NCBI GenBank assembly: GCA_023419875.1
Contig: JAEZXM010000225.1
Coordinates: 1-8,062, forward strand
Source: Pseudomonadota bacterium
GTDB lineage: Bacteria > Myxococcota > Myxococcia > Myxococcales > Anaeromyxobacteraceae
Direction of reading: 5' to 3'
DNA length: 8,062 bases
Shown: positions 1-6,913 of the stretch, in pieces
Position numbering within the stretch: position 1 is the stretch's first letter
Layout of the letters: the number at the start of each line of letters is the position of its first letter
Made by a program: the position numbers and the translations under genes
Notes under the pieces: model-generated
The model's database searches: none
What the model was told of the DNA's origin: nothing
The model's input: the letters and a program-made list of their open reading frames with translations, nothing else

Positions 1-1718
1 CCGACGCCCTTCACCCCCGCGAGCGCGCCCAGGCTCGACGGCCGCCGCGCGGCGATCCCGCGAAGCGTCGCGTCCGAGAAGACCACGTACGCCGGCACGC
101 TCCGGGCGCGCGCCTCCTGGCTCCGCCATGCGCGGAGCGCCTCGAAGAGCTCCTCGCCCGCAGCGTCGAGCGCCTCGGGCTCTTCGCGCTCGAGCTCCTC
201 CGCGCGCCCTCGACTCCGCCGCCCCTCGCGCGCGCCGTCGTCGCGCCCACGCCTCCGCCGGCCGCCGGCGACCTTCGGCGCCGACGCGAGCACGTCCTCG
301 CCCGTGCAGCGATCGCACGCGTCCCCGCAACCCGCCGTCCTCTCGCCGAAGTGGCCGACGAGCCGCTCGTGCCGGCACCCGTCGCCGTCGGCGAACCGGT
401 AGAGCGCCCGAACTTGACGCCGCTGCCACTCGGCCACCTCGGGCTCGGCGTCGTCGAGGAGCCGCTCCCAGCTCAGGACGTCGGCCCATGAGTACAGGAG
501 CACGCACGTGCTCGGCTCTCCGTCGCGGCCGGCGCGGCCGATCTCCTGGTAATACGCCTCGATGGAGCGCGGCAGGTCGCGATGGATGACGAACCGGATG
601 TCCGGCTTGTCGATGCCCATGCCGAAGGCGACGGTCGCGACCACCACCTCGACGGCCCCGGACTGGAAGGCGTCCTGCACGCGCGCCCGCTCGTCGGCCT
701 CCATGCCCGCGTGGTACGCCTCGGCGCGGACCCCGTGGGAGCGGAGGTGCTCGGCCGTCTCCTCGACCGATCGCCGCGAGAGCGCGTAGACGATCCCGCT
801 CTGGCCGCGCCGCGCCCGGACGAGCCGCAGCACGGCGTCGCGGCCCCGCAGCCCGTCGCCCTTCTTGAGCGCGTGGAGCCGCAGGTTCCGGCGCAGGAAC
901 GACCCGCGCACCACCAGCGGATCCGACATCCCGAGCTGCGCGGCGATGTCGTGCGTCACCTCCCGGGTGGCGGTCGCGGTGAGCGCGAGCACCGGCACCC
1001 GGAAGCGCGCCTTGAGGCCGGCGAGGTTCCGGTAGGCGGGGCGGAAGTCGTGGCCCCAGTGGCTGATGCAGTGGGCCTCGTCCACCGCGATGAGCCGCAG
1101 GCCCGCGCCCTCGATCGCCCCGCCCACCGAAGCCTCGAGCCCCTCGGGCGCGGCGTACAGGAGCTCGAGCTCGCCGGCGCGGAGCGCCCGCACGCGCTCG
1201 CGCCGCTCCTCCGGCGCGAGGCTCGAGTTGAGGAAGGCGGCGCGGAGCCCGACGCGCGCCATCGCGTCCACCTGATCCTTCATGAGCGCGATGAGCGGCG
1301 AGAGGACCAGCGTCGTCCCGCCGAGGAGCCGGGCCGGGATCTGGTAGGTGAGCGACTTCCCCGCGCCGGTCGGCATGATGCCGACGCAGTCGCGGCCCGC
1401 CAGGACCGCGTCGATGATCGGCTCCTGCCCGGGGCGGAAGCTCGGGTGACCGAACACCTCGCGCAGCACGCGCCGCGCGGCCTCGGGCCCGGGCGGGCGA
1501 TCGAGCTCGGTCGCGAGCACGCGGAGCCGGCCGACGAGCTCCGGCCCGAACAGCAGAGGCGCCTCGCGCCAGCGCGACCGCAGCGCGCGCAGACGCCGCC
1601 CGCACTCGGCGCGGAGCGTGGGATCGTCCGGATCCCCGCCGCTCCACGTCGCGGAGAGCGCCTCGACCTCGGCGAGCAAGGCCAGGCGCGGCGGCTCGAG
1701 ATCGAGGCGGTCGGTCAC
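1..1718 (-). CDS. recQ: RecQ-family ATP-dependent DNA helicase, C-terminus cut by window edge
   Basis: Superfamily 2 3'-5' DNA helicase expected to unwind recombination and replication intermediates in the cytoplasm. I translated it directly: 572 codons are open from a GTG at 1718 to the left edge. Visible motifs are FRPGQ (94-98), Walker A MPTGAGKS (115-122), DEAHC (213-217) followed by an aromatic-rich loop SHWGHDFRP, LTATAT (246-251), ATVAFGMGIDKPD (361-373) and QEIGRAGRDG (391-400). Four zinc-ligand cysteines follow (448, 464, 468, 471). An HRDC domain starts near 523 (LFEALRAWRSQ, then VPAYVVFSDATLRGIA) and is truncated by the edge. Two things are odd. About 85 helical residues precede the helicase core. 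Only about 50 Arg/Gly/Glu-rich residues separate the zinc site from HRDC, so the usual winged-helix domain seems absent. The start is weakly supported: a GGAG lies 11 nt upstream of the GTG. It sits 43 bp behind the lipoprotein gene and is probably co-transcribed with it. Confidence 0.93.
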   Translation of the reverse strand, partial: MTDRLDLEPPRLALLAEVEALSATWSGGDPDDPTLRAECGRRLRALRSRWREAPLLFGPELVGRLRVLATELDRPPGPEAARRVLREVFGHPSFRPGQEPIIDAVLAGRDCVGIMPTGAGKSLTYQIPARLLGGTTLVLSPLIALMKDQVDAMARVGLRAAFLNSSLAPEERRERVRALRAGELELLYAAPEGLEASVGGAIEGAGLRLIAVDEAHCISHWGHDFRPAYRNLAGLKARFRVPVLALTATATREVTHDIAAQLGMSDPLVVRGSFLRRNLRLHALKKGDGLRGRDAVLRLVRARRGQSGIVYALSRRSVEETAEHLRSHGVRAEAYHAGMEADERARVQDAFQSGAVEVVVATVAFGMGIDKPDIRFVIHRDLPRSIEAYYQEIGRAGRDGEPSTCVLLYSWADVLSWERLLDDAEPEVAEWQRRQVRALYRFADGDGCRHERLVGHFGERTAGCGDACDRCTGEDVLASAPKVAGGRRRRGRDDGAREGRRSRGRAEELEREEPEALDAAGEELFEALRAWRSQEARARSVPAYVVFSDATLRGIAARRPSSLGALAGVKGV

Positions 1719-1761
1719 GGCGAACGCAGCTCCGGGAAGGGCCGAGCCCCTCCCGCGCCCC

Positions 1762-2346
1762 TCACCGCGTCACCTTCGCGTCCTCGATGATCACCGGGTA
1801 CGGCGCGCCGCCCATCCCGATGTCCTGATCGATCGCCACCGTCCCCCGGAACGTCACTACCTCGCCGCGGCGGACCTCGTCCTGCGTGGTCACGGTCACG
1901 TCGTTGTCCTTGCCCGCGGTGCCCGTCCCGTCGCGCAGGTGGACCCAGTTCTTGCCCATGATGCCGGCGTTGTACTTCACCACCTTCCCCCGCACGGCGA
2001 CCGTCTTGCCCTTCAGGCTGGCGCGCTGCGCGAACACCTCGGCGACCGTCCGCGCGTCCTTGCCCTCCGCCTTCTCGACCTTCACGTCGCCCTCGTCGGG
2101 GCCGGCGGACATCGCCGCGCCGTGGGGAGGGGCCTCGGGCGCACCGGCTTCCGCGGGGGAGACGCCCCCGCCGAGCGGCGGGTGGTCGGGTGGGAGCTCC
2201 GCGCCGGGCTGGAGCGACGGCGCGGAACCGCCGGCCGGCGAAGGAGGCTCTTCGGAGAGCGGCGCGGCCACGACGGGTTGCTCGTCCTTGCGGCTACACG
2301 CGGCGAGTACGAGCGCGGCGGCGACGGCGAGGAAGGTGCGGAGCAT
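1762..2346 (-). CDS. Lipoprotein with Pro/Ala-rich linker and C-terminal OB-fold-like domain
   Basis: A 194-residue exported lipoprotein of unknown function. The start is the ATG at 2346, which directly begins a lipoprotein signal peptide (MLRTFLAVAAALVLAAC) with lipobox LAAC and lipidated Cys17. A GGAGG lies 10 nt upstream. The same frame is open up to 2472, but that extension is Arg-rich and lacks these signals. Serine at +2 suggests outer-membrane sorting if Lol rules apply. Residues 18-85 are a disordered linker rich in Pro, Ala, Glu and Gly. Residues about 105-194 look like a small five-strand barrel: GKTVAVRGKVVKYNAGIMG, then NWVHLRDGTG, TVTTQDEV, GEVVTFRGTV and YPVIIEDAKV. This resembles the OB-fold small domains, including NrfJ-like ones, found in some exported Deltaproteobacteria-type proteins; that family link is from memory and unverified. 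No cytochrome partner is visible nearby. recQ follows after 43 bp. Confidence 0.85.
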   Translation of the reverse strand: MLRTFLAVAAALVLAACSRKDEQPVVAAPLSEEPPSPAGGSAPSLQPGAELPPDHPPLGGGVSPAEAGAPEAPPHGAAMSAGPDEGDVKVEKAEGKDARTVAEVFAQRASLKGKTVAVRGKVVKYNAGIMGKNWVHLRDGTGTAGKDNDVTVTTQDEVRRGEVVTFRGTVAIDQDIGMGGAPYPVIIEDAKVTR

Positions 2347-2357
2347 GGGTGCGAGTC

Positions 2358-2425
2358 CTCCAGGGGCGCGGATGATAGTCCGGGCGCGGCTCCCGATCGA
2401 GCCGCCCCTTCGCGGTGCCCTGGAG
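2358..2425 (-). repeat. Nested inverted repeat overlapping the lipoprotein ribosome-binding site
   Basis: CTCCAGGG (2358-2365) and CCCTGGAG (2418-2425) are perfect 8-bp inverted arms separated by 52 nt. Inside the loop lies a second perfect 7-bp hairpin, GCGGCTC at 2386-2392 with GAGCCGC at 2399-2405. In a minus-strand transcript coming from upstream, the outer stem would pair four of the five bases of the GGAGG ahead of the lipoprotein ATG. A transcript starting at the internal promoter would lack the upstream arm. That it regulates anything is inference. Confidence 0.35.
2372..2377 (-). promoter_or_regulatory. Probable -10 box of the lipoprotein-recQ promoter
   Basis: On the minus strand TATCAT (2377 to 2372) matches the sigma-70 -10 consensus at five of six positions. 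It lies 25 nt upstream of the lipoprotein ATG, leaving room for a short leader carrying the GGAGG. The -35 match 17 nt upstream (TCGATC) is poor, so this is a moderate-confidence guess. Confidence 0.4.
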
Positions 2426-2440
2426 CTCTGCCGGACGCAA

Positions 2441-2458
2441 GGGGCGGACGCTCGCCCC
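2441..2458 (-). terminator. GC hairpin just after the secreted-protein gene, possible terminator
   Basis: GGGGCG (2441-2446) and CGCCCC (2453-2458) form a 6-bp all-GC stem with a 6-nt loop. It begins 10 nt beyond the stop codon of the secreted-protein gene. There is no T-tract on the minus strand, so it could be a weak or factor-assisted terminator, or chance in GC-rich DNA. Confidence 0.28.
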
Positions 2459-2468
2459 ACTGCAAGCC

Positions 2469-3005
2469 TCACAGGCTCTGGGCGAGGTGCTTCGCCTCCG
2501 AGAGCGCCTTGAGGACGAGGTCACGCTCCGGGAGGTCGCCGGGGTAGTGCAGGAGCGTGAAGCCGACCATGAGCTCGCCCACGATCGCGACGCCCTGGAC
2601 CATCGCCGGGTGCTCACCCGCGCCCGGCCACCGGTTGGTGGCCTTGAACCAGAAGACCTTGTTGCGGCCCCCCTGGAACTCCTCGATCGGGATGTCCTCC
2701 TCGACCGTCTGCGCGTGGAGCCGGGTGCGCATCCACATCGTCGCCTCGCGCGCGTCACGCTTCTCCACCGGGACCCACGCGGGCGTGGCGAGGAGCACGA
2801 ACCGATTCCCCTTCGCGGGGTCGAGGCGAAGGGTCTCCGCGCCGCCGCTCGGGGTGCTCTCGGTCGAGTAGCGCCAGGCGGAGGGGAAGAGGATCTCCAG
2901 GGACCCGTGCTCGGGCACCACCACGTTCCGCTTCGTGTCCTCCGCGATCGCCGTCGAAGGCAGTACGAAGGCGACGAGGAACGCCAGCGCGACCTTGGGA
3001 GACAT
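2469..3005 (-). CDS. Small secreted protein of unknown function
   Basis: A 178-residue protein I do not recognise. It opens with a typical Sec signal peptide: Lys4, a hydrophobic core at about 5-16, and an A-I-A cleavage motif ending at residue 21. The mature protein of about 157 residues is predicted periplasmic or secreted, with no lipobox and no second membrane segment. It has no cysteines, so no disulfides. The pattern SLEILFPSAWRY, then ETLRLDP, RFVLLATPAW, and a final GFTLLHYPGDLPERDLVLKALSEAKHL, loosely recalls the PsbP/DcrB (Mog1-like) fold seen in small exported bacterial proteins. That is inference from the pattern only. The start is strongly supported by a full AGGAGG 6 nt upstream of the ATG. 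It lies 33 bp downstream of the glycosidase and is probably on the same transcript, although nothing in its sequence indicates carbohydrate binding. Confidence 0.82.
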   Translation of the reverse strand: MSPKVALAFLVAFVLPSTAIAEDTKRNVVVPEHGSLEILFPSAWRYSTESTPSGGAETLRLDPAKGNRFVLLATPAWVPVEKRDAREATMWMRTRLHAQTVEEDIPIEEFQGGRNKVFWFKATNRWPGAGEHPAMVQGVAIVGELMVGFTLLHYPGDLPERDLVLKALSEAKHLAQSL

Positions 3006-3011
3006 CTTCGA

Positions 3012-3017
3012 CCTCCT
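3012..3017 (-). promoter_or_regulatory. Consensus Shine-Dalgarno of the secreted-protein gene
   Basis: AGGAGG on the minus strand (3017 to 3012), 6 nt before the ATG at 3005. This full-consensus site fixes the start and contrasts with the apparent absence of such a site before argG and the glycosidase gene. Confidence 0.8.
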
Positions 3018-3038
3018 GCGGGATCAGTCTAGCGGCGC

Positions 3039-5417
3039 TCAGACGACCGTGCAGCGGCTCGTCATGCGCCAGGCTCTTCCGAGCCGCCGGACCTCGCCGC
3101 CCACCCTCACCGTGGTGCGGAGCGGAAGGTCGGCGCTCGAGGGGCCGACCTGCAGCTCGAAGTCGCCGGGCTCCACACGCCGCGCGCCGTCGCTACCCGT
3201 GAAGCTCAGCATGTCCACGGGAACGGTCATCTCCACCTGCGCCGACTGGCCGGGGCCGACGGCCACCCGGCCGAACGCCTTGAGCTGGCGGACCGGGCGG
3301 ACCATGGAGGCGAGCAGGTCGCGGACGTAGAGCTGCGGGACCGCCCACCCGGCGCGCGCGCCGGTGTTCGCCACCGTGAAGCGGATGCGCAGCTCGCCTC
3401 CCTCCGTGTCCACCGGCCCGGGAGCGACCGTGAGGTCCCGATACTCGAAGCTCGTGTAGGCGAGGCCATGGCCGAAGGGATAGCGGCTGCCGAAGTGGAA
3501 GGCGATCGGCGTGCCCGCGCTCTTCAGCTTGTGATCGTACGTGTACGGCGCCGCGCCGACGTTCTTCGGGAACGAGAGACAGAGCCGACCCGAAGGCTCC
3601 ACGGCCCCGGTCAGCACCTCGGCGATCGCGGTGCCGCCCTCCTGGCCGCCCTGGAACGCCCACAGGAAGCCGGCCACCTTCGACTCCAGGCCTCCGAGCC
3701 CGTACGGCCGGCCGCCGGTCATCACCACGACCACCGGCTTTCCGGTGGCGACGACGGCCTCGAGCAGCTCCTGCTGCACGCCCGGCAAGGCGAGGCTGTC
3801 CGCGTCGGAACCCTCGCCCACGGTCCCGGTCTGGAAGAGGCCGGCGAGGTCGCCGACGCAGACGACGGCGAGGTCCGCGCCCTTCGCGCACGCCACCGCA
3901 TCGGGCACGAGGTCCCGCGACGACGACACGGGCGAGGTGCGCTCGAGCTTCGCCCCGAGGTCCACGTCGCCGGGGAACACCGGGGCGCCGAACTCGCGCT
4001 TCTCGAGGATGTGGCAGCCCTTGGCGTACGCGACCCGGTCCTTCCCGAGCGCCCGCTCGAGGGCGACCCGCGGCGTGACCACGCCGGCCGCGGCCGCGTC
4101 CATGTTGCTGATGATGAGGTGGACGGGGAAGCTGTAGCCCGACAGCATCGCCAGGGGATCGTCGGCGGTGGGACCGATCACCGCCACCTTCTGCCTGCGC
4201 GCGGGCTCGATGGGGAGCGCGCCGCGGTTCTCGAGCACGACGATCGACTGCCGGGCGACCTCCTTCGAGACCTCGATCGCGGCCGGCGACTGGAGCTCGA
4301 TCGCCGCCTCGTCGGTGTAGGGCCGCTCGAACAGGCCCAGCCGCAGCTTCTCGGTGAGCACGCGCAGGACGATGGCGTCGAGCTCCTCCATCCGGAGGAG
4401 CCCGCGATCGAGCGCGGTCCGGAGCTCGGGGGCGCAGTCGTCGCCCGGCGCCTCGACGTCGAGGCCGGCGCGGAACGCGAGCACCGCCGCCTCGGCCCGG
4501 TCGGCCGCGACGCCGTGGTGCTGGTACAGGAGGCTCACGCCGATGTAGTCGGCCAGCACGATCCCGTCGAACCCCCACTGGTCGCGCAGCACCTCGGTGA
4601 GGAGGAAGCGCGAGGCGTGCACCGGCTCGCCGTCGATGTCGTGGTACGCCGGCATCACCGAGCCGGCGTTGCCGTCCTTCACCGCCATCTCGAAGGGGAG
4701 CAGGAACACGTCGTTCAGCTCGCGCCAGCCCATGTGGACCGGGGCGTGGTTGCGCCCGCCCTCGCCGGCCGAGTGCCCGGCGTAGTGCTTCAGGGTGGCG
4801 AGCAGCTCGCGCTTCTCCCCCTGGAGACCCTTCACGTAGCTCGTGCCGAGGATGCCGACCAGGTAGGGGTCCTCGCCGAGCGTCTCCTCCGTCCGGCCCC
4901 AGCGGACGTCGCGCGAGACGTCCAGCACCGGCGCGAGCCCCTGCCGGCAGCCGATGCTCAGCGCCTCCTTGCCGATCGCCCGCGCCGCGCGCTCGACCAG
5001 CTCGGGGTTCCAGGTCGCGCCGAAGGCGAGGCTCGACGGGAACAGCGTCGCCCCCTGCACCATGAGGCCGACCAGCACCTCCTCGTGCGCCAGCGCGGGG
5101 ATCCCGAGCCGCGTCTCCTCCACCAGGAACTTCTGCAGGCGGTTCAGCGCCCGGACGCCCTTCCGCGGCTCGACCGCGTGGCTCCCCAGCGGCCGCGAGA
5201 TCTGCCCGAGGCCCTTCGAGAGCATCTTCGCCACGCGGTCCGGATCGCTCGACCCGGTGAAGGCGTCGTCGCGGACGCGGTGCCGGCCGTCCTCGGAGAG
5301 GATGAGCCAGAACGAGTGGAGCTGGGCGATCTTCTCGTCCAGCGTCATGCGGGCGAGGAGATCTCCGGCGCGATCGGCGACGGAGCGATTCGGATCCTTG
5401 TACAAGGCGACCACCAT
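3039..5417 (-). CDS. Glycoside hydrolase family 3 beta-glycosidase (beta-glucosidase/beta-xylosidase type), cytoplasmic
   Basis: A 792-residue GH3 enzyme expected to release terminal beta-linked glucose or xylose by a retaining mechanism. The family opening Y-KDPN..VADRAGDLLARMTLDEKIAQL begins at residue 6, so the ATG at 5417 is credible and there is no signal peptide. The N-terminal barrel shows PVLDVSRDVRWGR (163-175), GEDPYLVG (181-188), the KH pair (210-211) with RNHAPVHMG, SVMPAYHDIDG (253-263), and the nucleophile Asp290 in GFDGIVLADY. The second domain starts near 390 and carries the probable acid/base Glu535 in GEGSDADSLALPG. PYTYDHKLKS and RYPFGHGLAYTSFEY precede a C-terminal Fn3-like domain (about 670-770). 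The whole three-domain layout is intact. Ala289 stands where Ser is common just before the nucleophile. The substrate cannot be told from sequence; the RNHAPVHMG and HHGVAAD stretches lean toward the xylosidase-like branch. No Shine-Dalgarno is visible. No transporter or other sugar gene is adjacent. Confidence 0.93.
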   Translation of the reverse strand: MVVALYKDPNRSVADRAGDLLARMTLDEKIAQLHSFWLILSEDGRHRVRDDAFTGSSDPDRVAKMLSKGLGQISRPLGSHAVEPRKGVRALNRLQKFLVEETRLGIPALAHEEVLVGLMVQGATLFPSSLAFGATWNPELVERAARAIGKEALSIGCRQGLAPVLDVSRDVRWGRTEETLGEDPYLVGILGTSYVKGLQGEKRELLATLKHYAGHSAGEGGRNHAPVHMGWRELNDVFLLPFEMAVKDGNAGSVMPAYHDIDGEPVHASRFLLTEVLRDQWGFDGIVLADYIGVSLLYQHHGVAADRAEAAVLAFRAGLDVEAPGDDCAPELRTALDRGLLRMEELDAIVLRVLTEKLRLGLFERPYTDEAAIELQSPAAIEVSKEVARQSIVVLENRGALPIEPARRQKVAVIGPTADDPLAMLSGYSFPVHLIISNMDAAAAGVVTPRVALERALGKDRVAYAKGCHILEKREFGAPVFPGDVDLGAKLERTSPVSSSRDLVPDAVACAKGADLAVVCVGDLAGLFQTGTVGEGSDADSLALPGVQQELLEAVVATGKPVVVVMTGGRPYGLGGLESKVAGFLWAFQGGQEGGTAIAEVLTGAVEPSGRLCLSFPKNVGAAPYTYDHKLKSAGTPIAFHFGSRYPFGHGLAYTSFEYRDLTVAPGPVDTEGGELRIRFTVANTGARAGWAVPQLYVRDLLASMVRPVRQLKAFGRVAVGPGQSAQVEMTVPVDMLSFTGSDGARRVEPGDFELQVGPSSADLPLRTTVRVGGEVRRLGRAWRMTSRCTVV

Positions 5418-5425
5418 GGGCGCGC

Positions 5426-5431
5426 ATTCTA
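5426..5431 (-). promoter_or_regulatory. Probable -10 box of the glycosidase gene, compatible with a leaderless mRNA
   Basis: TAGAAT (5431 to 5426 on the minus strand) matches the -10 consensus at five of six positions. Only 8 nt separate it from the ATG at 5417. A start site 6-8 nt downstream would therefore fall at or next to the first base of the start codon. The -35 region (GGGCAA or similar) is poor. Confidence 0.45.
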
Positions 5432-5481
5432 GTCGAAACGGGTGGGGTTGCCCGCCCGATCTGAGCCGACGGCTTCCGCGG

Positions 5482-5498
5482 CGCGTCCCGAGGACGCG
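5482..5498 (-). terminator. Perfect GC hairpin after argG, possible terminator
   Basis: CGCGTCC (5482-5488) and GGACGCG (5492-5498) form a perfect 7-bp stem with a 3-nt loop, beginning 6 nt past the argG stop. The downstream minus-strand sequence has no T-run, so it is not a classic intrinsic terminator. Its position between argG and the glycosidase -10 box fits separation of two transcription units. Confidence 0.38.
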
Positions 5499-5504
5499 GG
5501 GCTG

Positions 5505-6854
5505 TTACTCCTCGTCCTTCTTCCCCAAGAGCGCGCCGATCTTCGGGCCCGCGGCGGCGCCGAGCGCGCGCAGCGAGTCGAGGTGGTGGACGAGCAGGTC
5601 GCGGTTGTCGCTCACCGCGAGGTTCTGCATCTCGAGCGCGCCGATCCGTTCCTCGGGGGTGAAGGCGGGCTCCGCGACGCGCTCCATGGAGAGCTTCTCC
5701 GGCGCGTAGCTCATGTACTGCGCCTTGGTGGCGACGATGGTCCAGTCGTCGCCGCGGCGGAGCTCGACGGTCACCGTCCCGGTCACCGCCGGTGCAACCC
5801 AGCGGGTGAGCGCGTCGCGGAGCATGAGCGCCTCGGCGTCGTACCACTTGCCCTCGTAGAGCAGGCGGCCGAGGCGGCGGCCGAGCGAGGCGTAGAGGTC
5901 GATCGTGTTCTCGTTGTGGATGGCGGAGACGAGCCGCTCGTAGACGAGGTGCAGGAGCGCCATGCCCGGGGCCTCGTAGATGCCGCGGCTCTTGGCGTCG
6001 ATGACGCGGTTCTCGATCTGGTCGCTCATGCCCAGGCCGTGGCGCCCGCCGATCCGGTTCGCCTCGAGGAAGAGGTCCACGAGCGACGGGAACCGCTTGC
6101 CGGAGAGCTCCACCGGCTGCCCCTGCTCGAAGGAGACGGTGACCTCCTCCGGCTCCACCTTCACCTCGGGCCGCCAGTGCGCGACGCCCATGATCGGGTC
6201 GACGATCCGCATGCCCACGTCGAGCCGCTCGAGGTCCTTGGCCTCGTGCGTGGCGCCGAGCGCGTTCGAGTCGGTCGAGTAGGCCTTCTCCGTCCCCATC
6301 TTGTACGGGAGCTTCCGGCGCTCGAGGTACTCGCTCATCTCCTTGCGCCCGCCGAACGCGGTCACGAACGCCTGGTCGAGCCAGGGCTTGTAGATCTTGA
6401 GGTCGGGGTCGACGAGGATCCCGTAGCGGTAGAACCGCTGGATGTCGTTCCCCTTGTGCGTGGAGCCGTCGCCGAAGACGTGCACGCCGTCCTCGCGCAT
6501 GGCGCGGACGATCGCGGTGGTGGTGACGGCGCGGCCGAGCGGGGTGGTGTTGTAGTACCGCTTCCCGCCGCTCGAGAGGTGGAAGGCGTTGGACTGGATC
6601 GCGGCGATGCCCTCGCGGATCAGGGCGTCCTTGCAGTCGACGAGCTTCGCCGAGACGGCGCCGTGCTGGAGGGCGACGGGCGGGATGTCGGCGGGGTTCT
6701 TCTCGTCCGGCTGGGCGAGGTCCGCGGTGTAGCAGTGGACCGACATGCCCTGCTCGGCCATCCAGGCGACGGCGCAACGGGTGTCGAGGCCGCCGCTGAA
6801 CGCGATGCCGACGGCGGTGCCCTTCGGGGGGAGCGACCTGTAGATCCGGCTCAT
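5505..6854 (-). CDS. argG: Argininosuccinate synthase, long E. coli-type
   Basis: A 449-residue cytoplasmic enzyme that joins citrulline and aspartate with ATP to give argininosuccinate, the penultimate step of arginine synthesis. It follows the longer E. coli-type subfamily (447 residues in E. coli, as I recall it) from end to end: GIAFSGGLDT (16-25, PP-loop), CYTADLAQPDE, AIQSNAFH, YYNTTPLGRAV, GDGSTHKGNDIQRFYRYG, YKPWLD, EKAYSTDSNALGATHEAKDLE, PIMGV, FEQGQPV, EANRIGGRHGLGMSDQIENR, AKSRGIYEAPGMALLH, LLYEGKWYDAEALMLRD and ELRRGDDW. The ATG at 6854 aligns with the E. coli start; the frame stays open up to 7139, but that part overlaps tetR and is not conserved. Arg26 replaces the usual Ser right after SGGLDT. 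No Shine-Dalgarno is visible before the ATG. No argF, argH or other arginine gene is in the window. Confidence 0.97.
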   Translation of the reverse strand: MSRIYRSLPPKGTAVGIAFSGGLDTRCAVAWMAEQGMSVHCYTADLAQPDEKNPADIPPVALQHGAVSAKLVDCKDALIREGIAAIQSNAFHLSSGGKRYYNTTPLGRAVTTTAIVRAMREDGVHVFGDGSTHKGNDIQRFYRYGILVDPDLKIYKPWLDQAFVTAFGGRKEMSEYLERRKLPYKMGTEKAYSTDSNALGATHEAKDLERLDVGMRIVDPIMGVAHWRPEVKVEPEEVTVSFEQGQPVELSGKRFPSLVDLFLEANRIGGRHGLGMSDQIENRVIDAKSRGIYEAPGMALLHLVYERLVSAIHNENTIDLYASLGRRLGRLLYEGKWYDAEALMLRDALTRWVAPAVTGTVTVELRRGDDWTIVATKAQYMSYAPEKLSMERVAEPAFTPEERIGALEMQNLAVSDNRDLLVHHLDSLRALGAAAGPKIGALLGKKDEE

Positions 6855-6913
6855 GGGAGACGGCACGTAGCAGAAAACCGGACGCCCTTCCAGCGGCGCG
6901 GAAAGCCTGGCGA

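Noticed and set aside
1719..1761. A separate promoter or terminator between the lipoprotein gene and recQ
   Set aside because: The 43 bp hold no convincing hairpin or promoter elements, so co-transcription is simpler.
582..1790. A 402-codon plus-strand frame opposite recQ
   Set aside because: It is antisense to all the helicase motifs, and its low-complexity composition fits a shadow frame.
2347..2472. A longer start for the lipoprotein, 42 codons upstream
   Set aside because: It would bury the lipoprotein signal peptide inside the protein and ignore the GGAGG before the ATG at 2346.
3468..5432. A 654-codon plus-strand frame opposite the glycosidase
   Set aside because: It mirrors the codons of a clear GH3 enzyme, is rich in Arg, His, Val and Leu with no recognisable motif, and has no ribosome-binding site.
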